Shown in pieces: positions 53,014-64,000 of a stretch of DNA of 64,000 nucleotides; position 1 is the stretch's first letter, and every line of letters starts with the position of its first letter. Source of the stretch: Paroedura picta. Lineage: Eukaryota; Chordata; Lepidosauria; Squamata; Gekkonidae. Location: positions 99,071,213 to 99,135,212 of the forward strand of contig NC_135373.1 in the NCBI RefSeq assembly GCF_049243985.1. Direction: 5' to 3'. The position numbers were made by a program, and so were the translations under genes. The notes beneath the pieces are model-generated. The model saw only the letters and a list, made by a program, of their open reading frames with translations, searched no databases and was not told the DNA's origin.

Positions 53014-53225
53014 CATAGAATCATAGTATAATAGAGTTGGAAGGGTCATCTAGTCCAGCCCCCTGCACTATGCAGGACACACACAACCCTGTCACTCATC
53101 CACTGTAACCTGCCACCCCCTTGAACCTTCACAGAATCAGCCTCCCTGTCAGATCCAAGCCTCTGTTTAAAACTTTCCAGGTGATTCCTAAGTGCCAAAG
53201 ACTTCCATCCTCGCCAACATGAGGA
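53014..53225 (-). mobile_element. CR1 LINE 3' end abutting SLC25A17 promoter
   Basis: Reversed CR1 tail (CATAGAATCATAG, then GTCATCTAGTCCAGCCCCCT, GCAGGACAC) continuing into ORF2-end sequence, stopping at the edge of the CpG island. Confidence 0.85.
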
Positions 53226-53234
53226 CGTAAACTC

Positions 53235-53594
53235 CATGAATGTGTGGCGCTTATTCCCGAGGGAGGGCTTGTGCGGCAGCCACAGTTGCCGCCACGGAGC
53301 TTATATTGGCTGGCTGCAGCCGTGCTCCTGCGGCCTCTGCCGGAGTGGCTCAGAGAGACTTTTCGAAAAGGGCGGGCGGCGCTCAAATCCGGCTGGGGAC
53401 AGAAGAGCCCGCCCTGCCGCCGGGGCGCCGTGTGATTGGCTGCGGAGGAAGGAACGGCGGACGCCAAAGTCACGCGACGCTGATGTGCCGGGGCGGGGCG
53501 GTCCGTCCCCCTTGCCTCTCCTCCCCTCCGCCCCGCCTTCCCTTCATGCAGCCGGGGAAGTTTGCGGCGGACGGAGCCTGTCAGCGCTGCAGCC
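53235..53594 (+). promoter_or_regulatory. CpG-island promoter of SLC25A17
   Basis: GC- and CpG-rich, continuing to about 53,720. Inverted CCAAT boxes (TATTGGCTGG near 53,304, TGATTGGCTG near 53,434) and a GC box (GGGGCGGGGC near 53,490). No TATA box seen. Start site unknown. Confidence 0.8.
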
Positions 53595-53648
53595 ATGGCC
53601 GGGGTGCTGTCCTACGAGAGCCTGGTCCACGCGGTGGCTGGCGCTGTG
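53595..53648 (+). CDS. SLC25A17: SLC25A17 coding exon 1 (start codon)
   Basis: 18 codons, [18 protein letters not shown], phase 0 out before GTGAGC. Human has a near-identical start ([18 protein letters not shown]). Opens transmembrane helix 1. Confidence 0.97.
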
Positions 53649-55579
53649 GTGAGCGGCTGCGCCTGGGGAGGGCGGGCGGGCGAGGGGCGGTCGGGGTCCC
53701 GGGATGGTCAGGGAGGGGGGAGTGTTCCGGGCTTCATTCGCACAACTTTGCGGCCACTCCGAATCGCTCCTCCCTGCGGGGCTCTCCTCTCTGACTATGG
53801 AGTGCACTCCGCGTGGAGATTTCTTTCCCCCCGCTTTGTTTTAAATTACCCCCCTCGGGTGCTTCTGTGCTTTCTGCATCAGGCGTCCGCTTCCGCACCC
53901 AAACGGCCCCCAAGTCGTCGGTTGAATGCGGAGGGCTAATCATTCACCGTGACGTGCGGGGCCTGGTTCACGCGTGCCTGAAGTGGCGGCACCGATTCGC
54001 GCTCATGGTGCAGGATCATGGGGGATTACAGTCCGGAATGCTCACCTCTGGTGTTAGCTGCTTGCAAACAAAGCGCAAAGAGGAGAGGCAGATTTCCCCC
54101 CCCCCCCGGGCCAGTTGACTAGTTGCATAGAGTTTTAAATGAAAATGACCGTCCCACACTGCCACCCCGCATCTGCTGTCTGAGTGGGTGCTTGTTGGTC
54201 TTACATCCCTGGACATTTCCAGCTTCATTCTCCTGCGTAAGCGAATCGGGCTGTAATCAGAGATTACTGCCAAGTGGTAAGGAGGATTGTAACCCTGCAG
54301 CAGCACCCCCCCCCCCCCCGCCCTTTTGTGTGGTTTAGGTAAAATTCTCCACATCCCTTGAATCTGGATATCACAGGAAGACAGCTTGAACCAATGCACA
54401 TTATAGTAAATTGTCTGCGTTAATTTCACTGGATGTCTATTTAGGAGTAAGAGACCAGGCTGTTGAAAATCATGGTCAAGAAGTGCAATCCTGAAAACAC
54501 TTTCATGGAGTAGATTAGCGATCCCCAACCTGTAGGCTGCGGACCACATGTGGTTCGTTGACTAATTGGAGGTGGGTTGCGAGGGACGCCTTCTCCCCCC
54601 CCCCCCCCCCCGGCCCTTTACAACACACTTTGGGTGTCATTGTCTCCCATCACTCCTAGATGGGACTATCTCGTTGCAGAGAAACAAGCTCAGGGTTCCC
54701 ATTGATTTGTCATTGTCATGAGTTAAAATTTCCATGAAAATAAAATGTTCCTTATATTCATTGTTGTGGCGTGTCTGTATCTTATTTTGAAGGGATGTTT
54801 AAACATTACCATAGCGACCAGAGTCAGAGAGCGTTAGAGCAGTGGTTGAGAGTAGAGGAGTAAACTACCCCTCCCCCACCAGGCCTCAGTAAAATTGTCA
54901 AGCGTTGAGTGGTCCCGGTGATAAAAAGGTTGGGGACCACTGGAGTAGATAAAGGAGTAGATCTGTTTAGAACTGCTTTATACATTTGCTGTCAGATATT
55001 ACTAGCCTCATTTCTTAATAGGAAGGCTCAAACTTACATTTTGGGTTGGTTTGAGAGTTCAAGATTTCACATAGAACTTCTTTGTCATGTTAGTCTGGAG
55101 ATTTGTGATGAAAAATAGAATTCTGTATTTGAAACATCTATGTCTAAATGCAGTTATCCATGTAGAAACTCACCTTCAAGAATTTTTTTTAAAGACAAGC
55201 AAATAATTAAGCTAACATAGCCCATACTTGTTTCACACAGACTAAATGCAAGGGCAGGACACTGCAACCCTGTATTACTGCATTGAAGAGGTGGTTGGAT
55301 TAGATGGCCCTGAGGCACTCTTACCATACTAAAACCTGTTTCTGAGACAGAAGTAGAACTTGCTGTCTGACATCTGAATATGTAAATTATCTTCACAGCC
55401 CCCAGCGCTACAAATGCATTCCTGATTTACAGGATACTTTGGGGGACATGCCACATTCTTAGCTGAAAACCAGATTATGTAGTTCATGGATTTATGCAGA
55501 ATTTTGTCCATATTTATGCCCTGGTATTACAGGTTAGGGTTTCTTTGCGCAATGATAAATACAGTGGTGCATCTTGTTC

Positions 55580-55612
<33 letters not shown>

Positions 55613-58600
55613 CAGTACCCAAAGTTTTACTACTAAGAGAATTAAGCAGCTGGAGTCAAGTCAGGCTTTGTGGGTTACCCTTTCTTTTTCCCTAAAGGTG
55701 CTATATTTTGGAACAAAACGTTTTAATTTATAATGTTATTTAACTCATGGTTACAATTGTATTTATTGAATGCCCTGAGCGACCAGGATCTGGAAAACCC
55801 GTATTCAGATCTGCATTCTATCATGGAAATATGTTGGGAGAACATTTGCCAGTCACTGTCATGCAGCCTAGAGTGGCTGTTGGGCAATACAATGGAGGAG
55901 GAGTGATGTTGTAAACTGTTGTGGGTGTGTTTTGGTTAAATATTTTTATTTTGTAAAATAAGATAAAGTAAAGGGGACACAAAGAAAGAAGGAGGAGCTA
56001 CACAACAACTCATACACCATCAAACATGGAACAGGAGGAGAATTTTCTCTACAACATCCCCCCTTCGTTGCAGTCCTCAAAACATTCTCTGCAAAACACA
56101 ATATTTCATACTTCAAACATTTTAAATTTCAAATGGTGTTGTAAACTTCAAAGCCTCAATTGGTTTGGAAATATCTGTTAGAAATGTACAAACTTGCAAG
56201 AGGAACTAGATCTACAGTCTGCCTTGAATCACTGCTTATTTTAAGTTCATCCTTGCAACAAAGTAATCCTGTCTGGGAAGCAGATCAGTATTACTTTTAT
56301 TTTATACACATGGGGAGTCTACCCCCTCCTTGTTGGTCAGGGAGGGACAAGCAGAGGTGTGTTCCTGTGCTTCTGAGGCACCCTGAAATGATGAAAATAT
56401 TGCTGAGTTCCTCTAAAGGCCAGCACAAAGTCAGGGATGAGCATTCCCCTGAGCCTGGAACTTATGAGAAATGTATGGGCTTCATCTTGACCTTATAATG
56501 GACTTTAGACTATTGAAAGCAGAGAAATTCCTTGCTGTTTTGAGTGCCTTCTTACACTCAGCACTGCATCAGAGACAAGACACATGCGCTCTTCCTTATG
56601 CTGGCAAAGGCATACATTCAAAGGCAACATCAAACATTGTGAGGCCTACCAATTGTTGACTGCTGTGGAAAGTTAAGGCTTAAAATATGGTTTGTGTAGC
56701 ATTCCTTTGAGATGCTTATGTCTGGGGTCTGAAGGAAGACCCATGTTTGTTGCTCTTTCCTCTGAATCAAAACTAGTTGTGGAACCTCAGTTTATTAAAA
56801 TGTATTGTTCTATTTTTTTTGGGGGGGGTGTTCTTCTGGTGTTTTGCCTGTGACCCTTTTTCAAAATTATGCTATGGAAGAAGTGAAGATCATGACTAAA
56901 AAGTTTCTTTTTTTTAAAAATGTCAGCGTACTTATGTAAGAACATTGTTCAAAACTGTGATTAACCAATACCCAAGTTTTAATAGGAACTGAGATTATTC
57001 ATCCTCATTACATACAGAGTTTATGACTATCTGAAAAAAGTGACTACTGTGGCAGCCTTCCTACAGAAATAAGTACCATGGCAGTTTTGTACTATTGAGC
57101 TAATCACCCAGGATTTATTTATTAATATTTAAACATGTATACCACTACTCCCTGCAAGCTTGCTTGTGGCAGTTCACAAAGAGAATAAATGAGTATACAA
57201 TAAATCACATCCTTAATAATAATTCTAAAAACAATCCCCAATGATCCTAAAAAACAAAAATAGTGCTTGAGCAGGCTTTCTTAACCAGGCTTTCATGAAA
57301 CCCTGGGGTTTCTTGACGGCCCTGAAAGGGTTTTCCGAATGGGTGGGAGTTAATTAATTCTTTCTATATTTTTAAAGTTTGTTAAACAGTAATTCAGTGA
57401 TGTGACAAGATATGGTCATGTTGACCTGCTCCCCCAAAATGGCTTGATGGGCTTGGAGGGAACGGTAAGGGGAGGGTCCCCAGGTTGGTGTGTAACCAGA
57501 TTCTGCACAGTTGCACCACTTCTGGGGTTTCTCAAAGTCTGAAGAATGTTCCAGGGGTTTCTCAACGGTAAACAAGTTAAGAAAGGTTGTGTTAAACAAC
57601 GCAGAAAATGGTATTACAGAAGTTGAAATACTGTTGAGAAAGGTGGGGCTAGAGAAATGCAAAACTGACCTACCGGTGAAATTACTTGACTAGTATCAGT
57701 TCTGCCATTTACCTTACTCATAACTTACACAATCTTTTGTTCAGGCTTCTATGGGTATGAGTAAGACAGGAGTGGGAGTCAACTAGAATATTTGTACTTG
57801 TCTATTGATACCAAGTTTGCAAAACCACATCTTAATATCTTCCAAAACTTTGCAATAGTGCCCCACATTCAATTTCAAACTCTTCCGTAGCTGTATGAAT
57901 GTAGAGCCTTGATAATTATTGGAGAATTTAGGGTGCTGTATGCATCTCTAAGGTTAATACACTGTTGTATGATTCTCTCTGGTTGATGCTAAAATAAATG
58001 TTTTGTATATTTGCCTTGTTTTGTAGACAATTCTGCCTTGGGTTCCTTATTAATACAAAGGTCCTAATTTATAAATAGTAGCAATTTGGAAGTGTTGTCA
58101 AATGTATATGATGGCCAGTAGTTTAAGTGAGCATATTTTCATAGGTTATGTCTCCTTTTCTTAATTAAGAATATTCTTGTTACCTGGTACATTTTTGGTG
58201 CTAAACATTATATGCTACACAGAGGCGCTATAGTATCCCAATCAAAGGGTTTATAGTCAGGGATAGGGGGGAAAATGAAAGTAGAACTTTTAGTGAATCA
58301 GTGAGGTGCCTTTTTCCATAAATAGTGTTACCCTCTATAATAATTATTAATATAGCTAAGGGTAAATCCTTATTCTATACAAGCATCAGCTGCAGCTTTC
58401 CTTCTAAAGGGTGATTTGTGAAAAGTACATAACATCAGGGCTGCTGTACCTGCTGCTTTCTGTTGTGCAATGCTGGGTGTTGCTGAAGTCAGTGGGCTTA
58501 GAATGGTGTTTGCTCAGGCTGGCATTGTCAATGAAGTTAACTCTCTGTGTTTACTTACTTCCTTAGGGTAGTATGACTGCAATGACTGTGTTTTTCCCCC

Positions 58601-61600
58601 TGGATACAGCTAGGCTAAGACTTCAAGGTAAGCACGTACATTAATCTAAGACCTTTGGTAGCCCACCTTTCTCCTAGAAAGAACCTTACAATGAATTTTA
58701 TACTCTCCAGAATAAAATAGTAGAAATCTATAGATCAAAGCAACTTAAGATAACTGGAGAGCCACTTACTTCCCAATTAGTTTCATTGCAGAGCATATAT
58801 TTGTACCGAGGGCTCTCCTGTTCAGGTTCTATACCAGCGAACTAACAAATACTTTTTTTCAAATGTGGACGCTGTTATTCTTTCAGCAACCAGGAACTAT
58901 CAAAATGAAGGTGAAGTCTCTCAAGTGTATAATTGGCCACAGTGTCACCTCCTCAGTGCTATATGATAAGCTCAGAAAAGGATCCATTGCTTCAGAACTG
59001 ATATTTTCAGGGTCTGAAAATTCCTGGGCACTTAGGAATTTGAAATTGTTCTAGGCTTTGACAGCTGTATGTTATTTATACAGTAGCAGATCTGTTTAGA
59101 ACCATTCAGCAGAAAAAATGTTAAGACTTCTGTGATTTTGAGTGGCCCACCCTGACATGCCTGAATACATTATATACTACACATTAATAAGCACATAATA
59201 CTGATATTATGTGGGACTTGCATCTGAGAGAGTTCCTGCTCCTAGATGAGGTGTCTTAATAATAGGTTTGAGTCCATATGTTTGGAAGTGAAGAATCTAC
59301 ATGTGTAGGGTCACATATCAAGTGACCTTGTGAAATACGGGGGTGTTCTGAAGTGCTGTTGGATTCACACCACACCAACTAAATCTGAACCTCCAACTTA
59401 AGAGGCTTTTCTGCTGATAAAAGAGCCTCTTAAATTAGAGGAATGTGCCTTAGGCTGGAAGAAGGCTTCATGCGTTGCTGAATAGAATGGCAGGATATAG
59501 ACCAGTGTGCTTTCCATACTTTCCAAAATACAGTTTTGACATCTGTCACCGTTTCTTGATTGGTGATCAACTTGTACATCTCCCCATTCAAGGACAGTGA
59601 AGATTCATGCTTCATAAGCCTTTAGATAGGACATATAGTATGAGACATTGCTGTTTGCTTGGTTTCTCCATCATGTTTAAAGTTGTTCTTAGAACAAAAG
59701 AGAAATAAGAGAGAAAATTGTTTTGTTTCATCAAGGATTAAACATGTGTCTTCTCTTCCAGTTGATGAAAAACGCAAATCCAAGAGGACACATACAGTTC
59801 TTTTGGAAATCATAAAGGAAGAAGGCCTGTAAGTGGAGATACTTTCAGAGAGCAGAATCTGAATTTTTACCAGTGTTCTTCATTAATCTTGAGTGTGCCT
59901 GTCTATTTGATGCAGTAAAGTCTTCATTTGCATAGCATTTGTGTTTCCAAGTTTCATACTTAAAATCATCATTTTGTAATCCCGACCCCCCTAACCTCTC
60001 TTCTTCCATGCAAAAGGAAAGAATTCTGTAATCCATAGTAGTAGAGTTAATGCAACATTGACTTCTTTGTTCCTTTCTTGTGCTGGAAAAAATGGATTTC
60101 TCGGAAGGCAGAGGCATATAGAGAAGGCTGACACCAGCAGCTTCAAGTTTCTGGCCAGAAGGAGATGCATTTTTAGACCTTCAAGTTGAACTGGCCCCTA
60201 AGCACTTTTCTATGTGATAAGGAATAATTCTTGGTGGGAAATCCCTGGTGCAGTCCTCACTTTAGAGACAGCTGTGAGCTGGGTATGTTTGCTTGGAAGT
60301 AGATCCCACTGGATTAAATGAGGCTAAGGGCTGATTTCAGCATGTTGTGAAGCAAAAGAACTCAGCTGTATGACGGGTGTTTTTATTGGCATGCTAACTG
60401 GACACACATAGCACTTGTCCACAGGTAGCAATCCAGTTTAAATAAGATGCTGTATGACAGTAGTGTCCTGGGGTGGGTTATTTTGCTTCACCAGCATTGG
60501 GGCTTAACCCCAAAGGGATTAAGCCGCTTTAGTGATATGAGCAATTTTGGGTTCACAGTTGTACCTTTCGAAGCAGTTGTTTTTGTGATTGTTGGATTTT
60601 GGATTATGCTGCAGCTGCTGTTGCTTTACTTCTCACTAATGGCAACTCCATGACCTTTACTTTGCTCTTCTCTTTTTCCTCCTTAGCGTGGCTCCATATC
60701 GAGGGTGGTTCCCTGTCATCTCCAGCCTTTGCTGTTCCAACTTTGTCTATTTCTATACATTTAACAGTCTAAAAGCGGTGTGGGTCAAAGGTCACCATTC
60801 CACCACAGGAAAAGATTTGACTCTTGGGGTGGTTGCAGGTAATGGAATCCTACCAGTTGTGATGCCTCGGAGCGTGCTATTCAGAGGGGCTCACAGTATA
60901 GAAACTTTCCTGGCTTCTTTCAGGTACTGAAAAGTATTTAAAAAATCCACCCAACACAGGTACCTGCAGTGAAGAGAAGGTTGTAGATCAAGTGCCCCTC
61001 TCCCTCTCACCAGCGGAGTGCAGGAATCCCACACCAGTACAATGGAAGCATAGACACCTTGTGTCACAAATATTCAGTGTCAATGGTGCTAAAAAACTCT
61101 GATTTCTTAATGCATGAGAAACATCTAGCTTGTGCACAAGAGAGAGGTTCTAAGGCTTTTAATTACATAAGTAAGCTAATGAGATATTGACTATATCAGT
61201 GGTCCCCAACCACTGGTCTGGGACTCTGTGCTGGGCCGCGAGAGCCTCGGCAGCGGCTGCGGCTCCCTCTCCCTGCCCTCCCGCAGCGAGAAGCTTGCCA
61301 GGCTGCGAGCAAATATTAGCTTCTTGCTGCGGGGGGGGGGGGGGGAGGGAAGCGCGACCACCGGCATGCCACCGGGACAAACGCACATGTGTGGACCTGC
61401 CGCGGGCCCCGGGTCGCCCTCTCCCCCTACCCCTTGGCAGCGGGCCACTGGACTATATGATGGTATCATTTAATTTTGTGAAAATTTGCATTTCAGAGTC
61501 TAGATAAATTTTGCATAAAGTTTGCATTTCAGAGTCTAGATAAATGAATAATTCCTAATTTGTTGTTGTTGTTAGTTGCGAAGTCATGTCTGACCTATCG

Positions 61601-63520
61601 CGACCCCATGGACAATGATCCTCCAGCCTTCCTGTCCTCTACCATTCAAGCTCGCACTGACTGCTTCAGGGATTCCATCCAGCCATCTCATTCTCTGTCG
61701 TCCCCTTCTTCTTTTGCCCTCAATTGCTCCCAGCATTAGGCTCTTCTCCAGGGAGTCCTTCCTTCTCATGAGGTGGCCAAATTTGTAACACTTGTGAATT
61801 TTCTCCATACATATTTCCCGTCCTTGGCATTTTCTGCAGAACCAGTCCAATGCCTCTGTGTTGCATTCTATGAGACCTGTGCCACTTTATGAGTCTGTAT
61901 TGCTGTCATCTCTCTCTTTGAGTAATATGTAGGTTTATATGTCTCAACATGATAGCTACACAATTTAATGGATTCTGATTGTCATCTGTAATTACACCAT
62001 CTCAAGACAAACCAAAGTGGGGAGCGTTCATAAAACCCAAAGAAAATACTTGTGAGTGCCAGGGTGTGTCTCTGTTATGAGAAGCAAACTTGCTTTTCCT
62101 GTTTGACTCAACAGCTTGTGTTCCTCATCTGGTGCCTTCCCAGCTCTTCCTAGGGTGAAGAATTAACGCAAGCCAAGACTCTTGTATCTCTGTTGATCAG
62201 ATCTTCATTGTTTCTCATCTTGGTGTTTGTTATGGACTTTTTGTTTTGTTTTTAGTCATTCTCGGCCCGGCTCATGGCGGTTTACATAAAATATAAAAAC
62301 ATCCAAATACATTCGATAGTGGCACAATCAAAGCTTAACTCCCCTGCGGACTGCCGGCTCTGCTGCTCTCAGTCATCATTACTCTAGTCGATGTTAACCG
62401 GGGGGGGGGGGGGGGGCAGCGATTTCAGAAAGTATTACCATACTTATATTTGTGCAATGAAACTTAAAGAAAATATTCATTCTGTTAATATAAAATTTTA
62501 CTTCAGGCCCCTTTTCTCATCCTTTGTCTTGCCATAGGTATAGTGAACGTATTGTTGACTACTCCACTCTGGGTAGTGAACACCCGCCTGAAGCTCCAGG
62601 GGGCAAAATTCAGAAATGAAGACATTATACCAACCAATTACAAAGGCATTGCAGGTAAAAAATTGCTGCTGCCATTTCTCTTTGTTTCACGTTGGCAATG
62701 ACTGAAGACTCTCCAGTTTGGTAATCTGGGGATTTGTATCTTTAGTGGGTAGTCTATTGCTGGTGTTGAATGATATCTATATATCTAAATTGTCAACCTG
62801 GCCCCATCTGCGGATACTTACATCTGTGGACTGGGGATATGTTTAGTGAAGGGTATTTTGCAACAAACTGTGAGGGGGAGGGAGAACTGTCCAGATTTAC
62901 AGGGGCGGGGGAGAATCAACAGTGACGGAGGTGAGTTGTAAATCTATCCCCCACCCAAGGAAATGCTGAGGAAAGGAGGAGCCCACTTGCCCTGAGGCAG
63001 CTGACCACTGCTGTTTCTTTAGAAGCTGATGGGTTGTTAAGTTTCCTGATGAGTTTGCAAAGCAGGTGTGGGACATGTATTCTGGACAATGATAGATAGG
63101 CAAAACATGTGACTAAATAGCACCCTATGCAAGCCAAGTCAATGTCCTCTCCATCTTTCTCATCAGATGCTTTTCATCAGATAATAAGGGATGAAGGAAT
63201 CCTGGCTTTGTGGAATGGCACTTTTCCCTCATTGCTGTTGGTGTTCAATCCTGCCATACAATTCATGTTCTACGAAGGGCTTAAGCGGAAGATTTTGAAG
63301 AAGCAAATGCAGGTAAGACGCAATAGCCTGTAAGTGTGGTGAAGTTTAACTCTTATTTGGTTACATGAAAAGTAATCCCAGATTGGTGTATTTGCAATTG
63401 TGTATCTATCATTTGTCATTACAGCTTTCCTCGCTAGATGTATTTGTCATTGGAGCAATAGCCAAAGCAATCGCCACTACACTCACTTACCCCATGCAGA
63501 CAGTGCAGTCAATTTTGCGG
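53595..63520 (+). CDS. SLC25A17: Peroxisomal membrane carrier PMP34, 3'-partial (7 coding exons)
   Basis: Mitochondrial-carrier-family protein of the peroxisomal membrane; the human protein exchanges CoA, FAD, NAD+ and related nucleotides. Coding exons: 53595-53648, 58567-58627, 59762-59828, 60687-60838, 62538-62654, 63167-63312, 63425-63520. All are GT-AG and in frame, giving 231 of about 307 residues; the third repeat is cut by the right window edge. The three carrier signatures are visible: [12 protein letters not shown] (P29), [13 protein letters not shown] (P121) and [11 protein letters not shown] (P222). As in human PMP34, the second and third lack the usual acidic residue after Pro-x. 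ATG in CAGCCATGG context. No breaks. Intron 1 is 4.9 kb and rich in MITEs. Confidence 0.96.
54516..54942. mobile_element. hAT-like MITE with perfect 8-bp target duplication
   Basis: Flanked by GAGTAGAT at 54,508-54,515 and 54,943-54,950. The right end is GGTTGGGGACCACTG; the left end is a decayed version (GATCCCCAACC). A 17-C run lies at 54,595-54,611. The right 75 bp match the fragment at 46,363. Confidence 0.9.
54951..57270. other. SLC25A17 intron 1, middle
   Basis: No gene. Holds a GT/TA microsatellite at 55,578. A repeat-like AT/A-rich stretch near 55,930-56,130 is unclassified. Confidence 0.4.
55578..55613. repeat. (GT)n(TA)n microsatellite
   Basis: Run of GT units followed by TATATATATA. 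Confidence 0.9.
57271..57590. mobile_element. hAT-like MITE, decayed
   Basis: CTTTCTTAACC near the left end and GGTTAAG-type complement GTTAAGAAAG near the right, with internal CATGAAACCCTGGGGTTTCT and CCAGGGGTTTCTCAACG. No clear target duplication. Confidence 0.6.
57591..58566. other. SLC25A17 intron 1, 3' part
   Basis: No gene or clear repeat. Confidence 0.4.
58567..58627 (+). CDS. SLC25A17: SLC25A17 coding exon 2
   Basis: Phase 0 in, phase 1 out, between TCCTTAG and GTAAGC. Encodes [20 protein letters not shown] with the first carrier signature PLDTAR. Confidence 0.97.
58628..59761. other. SLC25A17 intron 2
   Basis: No gene or clear repeat seen. Confidence 0.4.
59762..59828 (+). CDS. 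SLC25A17: SLC25A17 coding exon 3
   Basis: Phase 1 in, phase 2 out, between CTTCCAG and GTAAGT. Encodes [20 protein letters not shown] then G, the matrix-type loop of repeat 1. Confidence 0.96.
59829..60686. other. SLC25A17 intron 3
   Basis: No gene; one weak old repeat phrase near 60,290. Confidence 0.4.
60687..60838 (+). CDS. SLC25A17: SLC25A17 coding exon 4
   Basis: Phase 2 in, phase 1 out, between CTCCTTAG and GTAATG. Encodes [40 protein letters not shown] and [10 protein letters not shown]. The YRG...P element is the conserved end of repeat 1; helix 2 follows. Confidence 0.97.
61197..61450. mobile_element. hAT-like MITE with perfect 8-bp target duplication
   Basis: Flanked by GACTATAT at 61,189-61,196 and 61,451-61,458; starts CAGTGGTCCCCAACC and ends GGGCCACTG. 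A 15-G run at 61,331. Contains one short copy of the unit (ACAAACGCACATGTGTGG) that is expanded in the relative at 33,826. Confidence 0.9.
61485..61545 (+). repeat. Two-copy 36-bp-period direct repeat
   Basis: A 25-bp block starting TTTGCATTTCAGAGTC at 61,485 recurs exactly at 61,521. Confidence 0.9.
61565..61870 (-). mobile_element. BovB (RTE) LINE fragment
   Basis: The minus strand encodes the BovB/RTE RT end: [40 protein letters not shown] and a VHGVA.GQT end. BovB is the partner LINE of Sauria SINEs, which share its 3' tail. Confidence 0.88.
62400..62416. repeat. 17-base G homopolymer
   Basis: Uninterrupted G run in SLC25A17 intron 4, a likely length-variable or assembly-sensitive site. 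Confidence 0.9.
62538..62654 (+). CDS. SLC25A17: SLC25A17 coding exon 5
   Basis: Phase 1 both ends, between GCCATAG and GTAAAA. Encodes [20 protein letters not shown] then [18 protein letters not shown], the second carrier signature with Trp in the usual acidic position. Confidence 0.97.
62655..63166. other. SLC25A17 intron 5
   Basis: No gene or clear repeat. Confidence 0.45.
63167..63312 (+). CDS. SLC25A17: SLC25A17 coding exon 6
   Basis: Phase 1 in, phase 0 out, between CTCATCAG and GTAAGA. Encodes [40 protein letters not shown] and KILKKQMQ, helices 3b-4 of repeat 2. Confidence 0.97.
63425..63520 (+). CDS. SLC25A17: SLC25A17 coding exon 7
   Basis: Phase 0 both ends, 32 codons, between CATTACAG and GTGAGT. 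Encodes [20 protein letters not shown] then [12 protein letters not shown], helix 5 and the third carrier signature. Last exon in the window. Confidence 0.97.
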
Positions 63521-63814
63521 GTGAGTATCACTTTACCGTGTATTGTTCCTTTGTATAATTGCCTTCATCCAGCATTTTACAATGCAAGCCAAAAATAATT
63601 CATCCTATCTGATGCTTCTTAATTTGTGGTGGTGGTAACAAAAGCCCCTCTGGAGAAGCTTTTGGGAAGTAGTTCATATGTATGAATAATTAAAATTTAG
63701 CAACATGTCTAAAATAATGTATCCAGTGTATTGAACATTAATAGAACTAGATTTCTTTTTCATGAGAAGGCAATAGAAGATTCTAGGTCAGTTGTACAGA
63801 AGAAGGGAGGTGTG

Positions 63815-64000
63815 GCTGGCCTCGACCAGGGCCAGGGCCTTTTGGGTCCTGTCCCCTACCTGATGGAATGAGTTCCCGGACAAGCTGTGGGCCCTGTTGG
63901 GACTCTGAGTTCTGCAGGGCCTTCAAAATGTAGCTCTTCTGCCAGGCGTTTGGTTGAGGATGGGTAGAAGCCCCATGGTATGTGATCGGGTGGTCCCCCC
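63815..64000 (+). mobile_element. L2-type LINE 3' end, cut by window edge
   Basis: GGCCTCGACCAGGGCCAGGG, CCTGATGGAATGAGTTCCCG and GTAGCTCTTCTGCCAGGCGT, then GTTTGGTTGAGG. Relatively well preserved. Confidence 0.8.

Noticed and set aside
54016-54549. 177-codon minus-strand open frame in SLC25A17 intron 1
   Set aside because: No recognisable motif, runs through homopolymer C tracts and into a MITE terminus.
61584-61850. 88-codon open frame that looks protein-like
   Set aside because: It is the BovB LINE RT end, not a host gene.

Overview
This is nuclear DNA from a vertebrate, almost certainly a squamate reptile. It contains three intron-split, GT-AG spliced host genes embedded in reptile-type repeats: Sauria SINEs with CCTTTA-type tails, CR1 LINEs ending in ATTCTATGA-type repeats, L2 LINE 3' ends, a BovB LINE piece, 5S-rRNA-derived SINEs and many short hAT-like DNA transposons. 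Several repeats resemble families I associate with gecko genomes, but species cannot be fixed by eye. Repeat family names come from recognition, not from a library search.

Layout. Positions 1 to 29,539 hold XPNPEP3 on the minus strand (mitochondrial aminopeptidase P3). Nine coding exons are present; the last coding exon lies beyond the left edge. Positions 29,540 to 30,337 are a GC-rich shared promoter. Positions 30,338 to 48,572 hold ST13 on the plus strand (Hip, the Hsp70-interacting co-chaperone), complete in 12 coding exons encoding about 361 residues, with a likely 3' UTR to about 50,025. About 3 kb of SINE-rich intergenic DNA follows. A second CpG-rich promoter lies at about 53,235 to 53,594, and SLC25A17 (peroxisomal carrier PMP34) runs on the plus strand from 53,595. 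Its first seven coding exons are present and the rest lies past the right edge. From memory, the same three genes are neighbours on human 22q13.2, with ST13 and XPNPEP3 also divergent, so this is an old conserved block.

The genes are not a pathway: one is a mitochondrial protease, one a cytosolic chaperone adaptor, one a peroxisomal cofactor carrier. What links them is position. XPNPEP3 and ST13 are head to head with start codons about 800 bp apart, and the interval holds a perfect palindromic CRE and a perfect three-box heat-shock element. All three start codons sit in the same CAGCCATGG context.

The rest is introns and repeats. The most informative repeats are four hAT-like MITEs with intact 8-bp target duplications, a CpG-rich palindromic tandem array with a perfect NRF1-type motif in ST13 intron 2, a tail-to-tail inverted pair of young Sauria SINEs, and a GC-rich island in ST13 intron 6. 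I saw no virus-derived element, CRISPR array, functional tRNA or rRNA gene, or undescribed multi-gene system.
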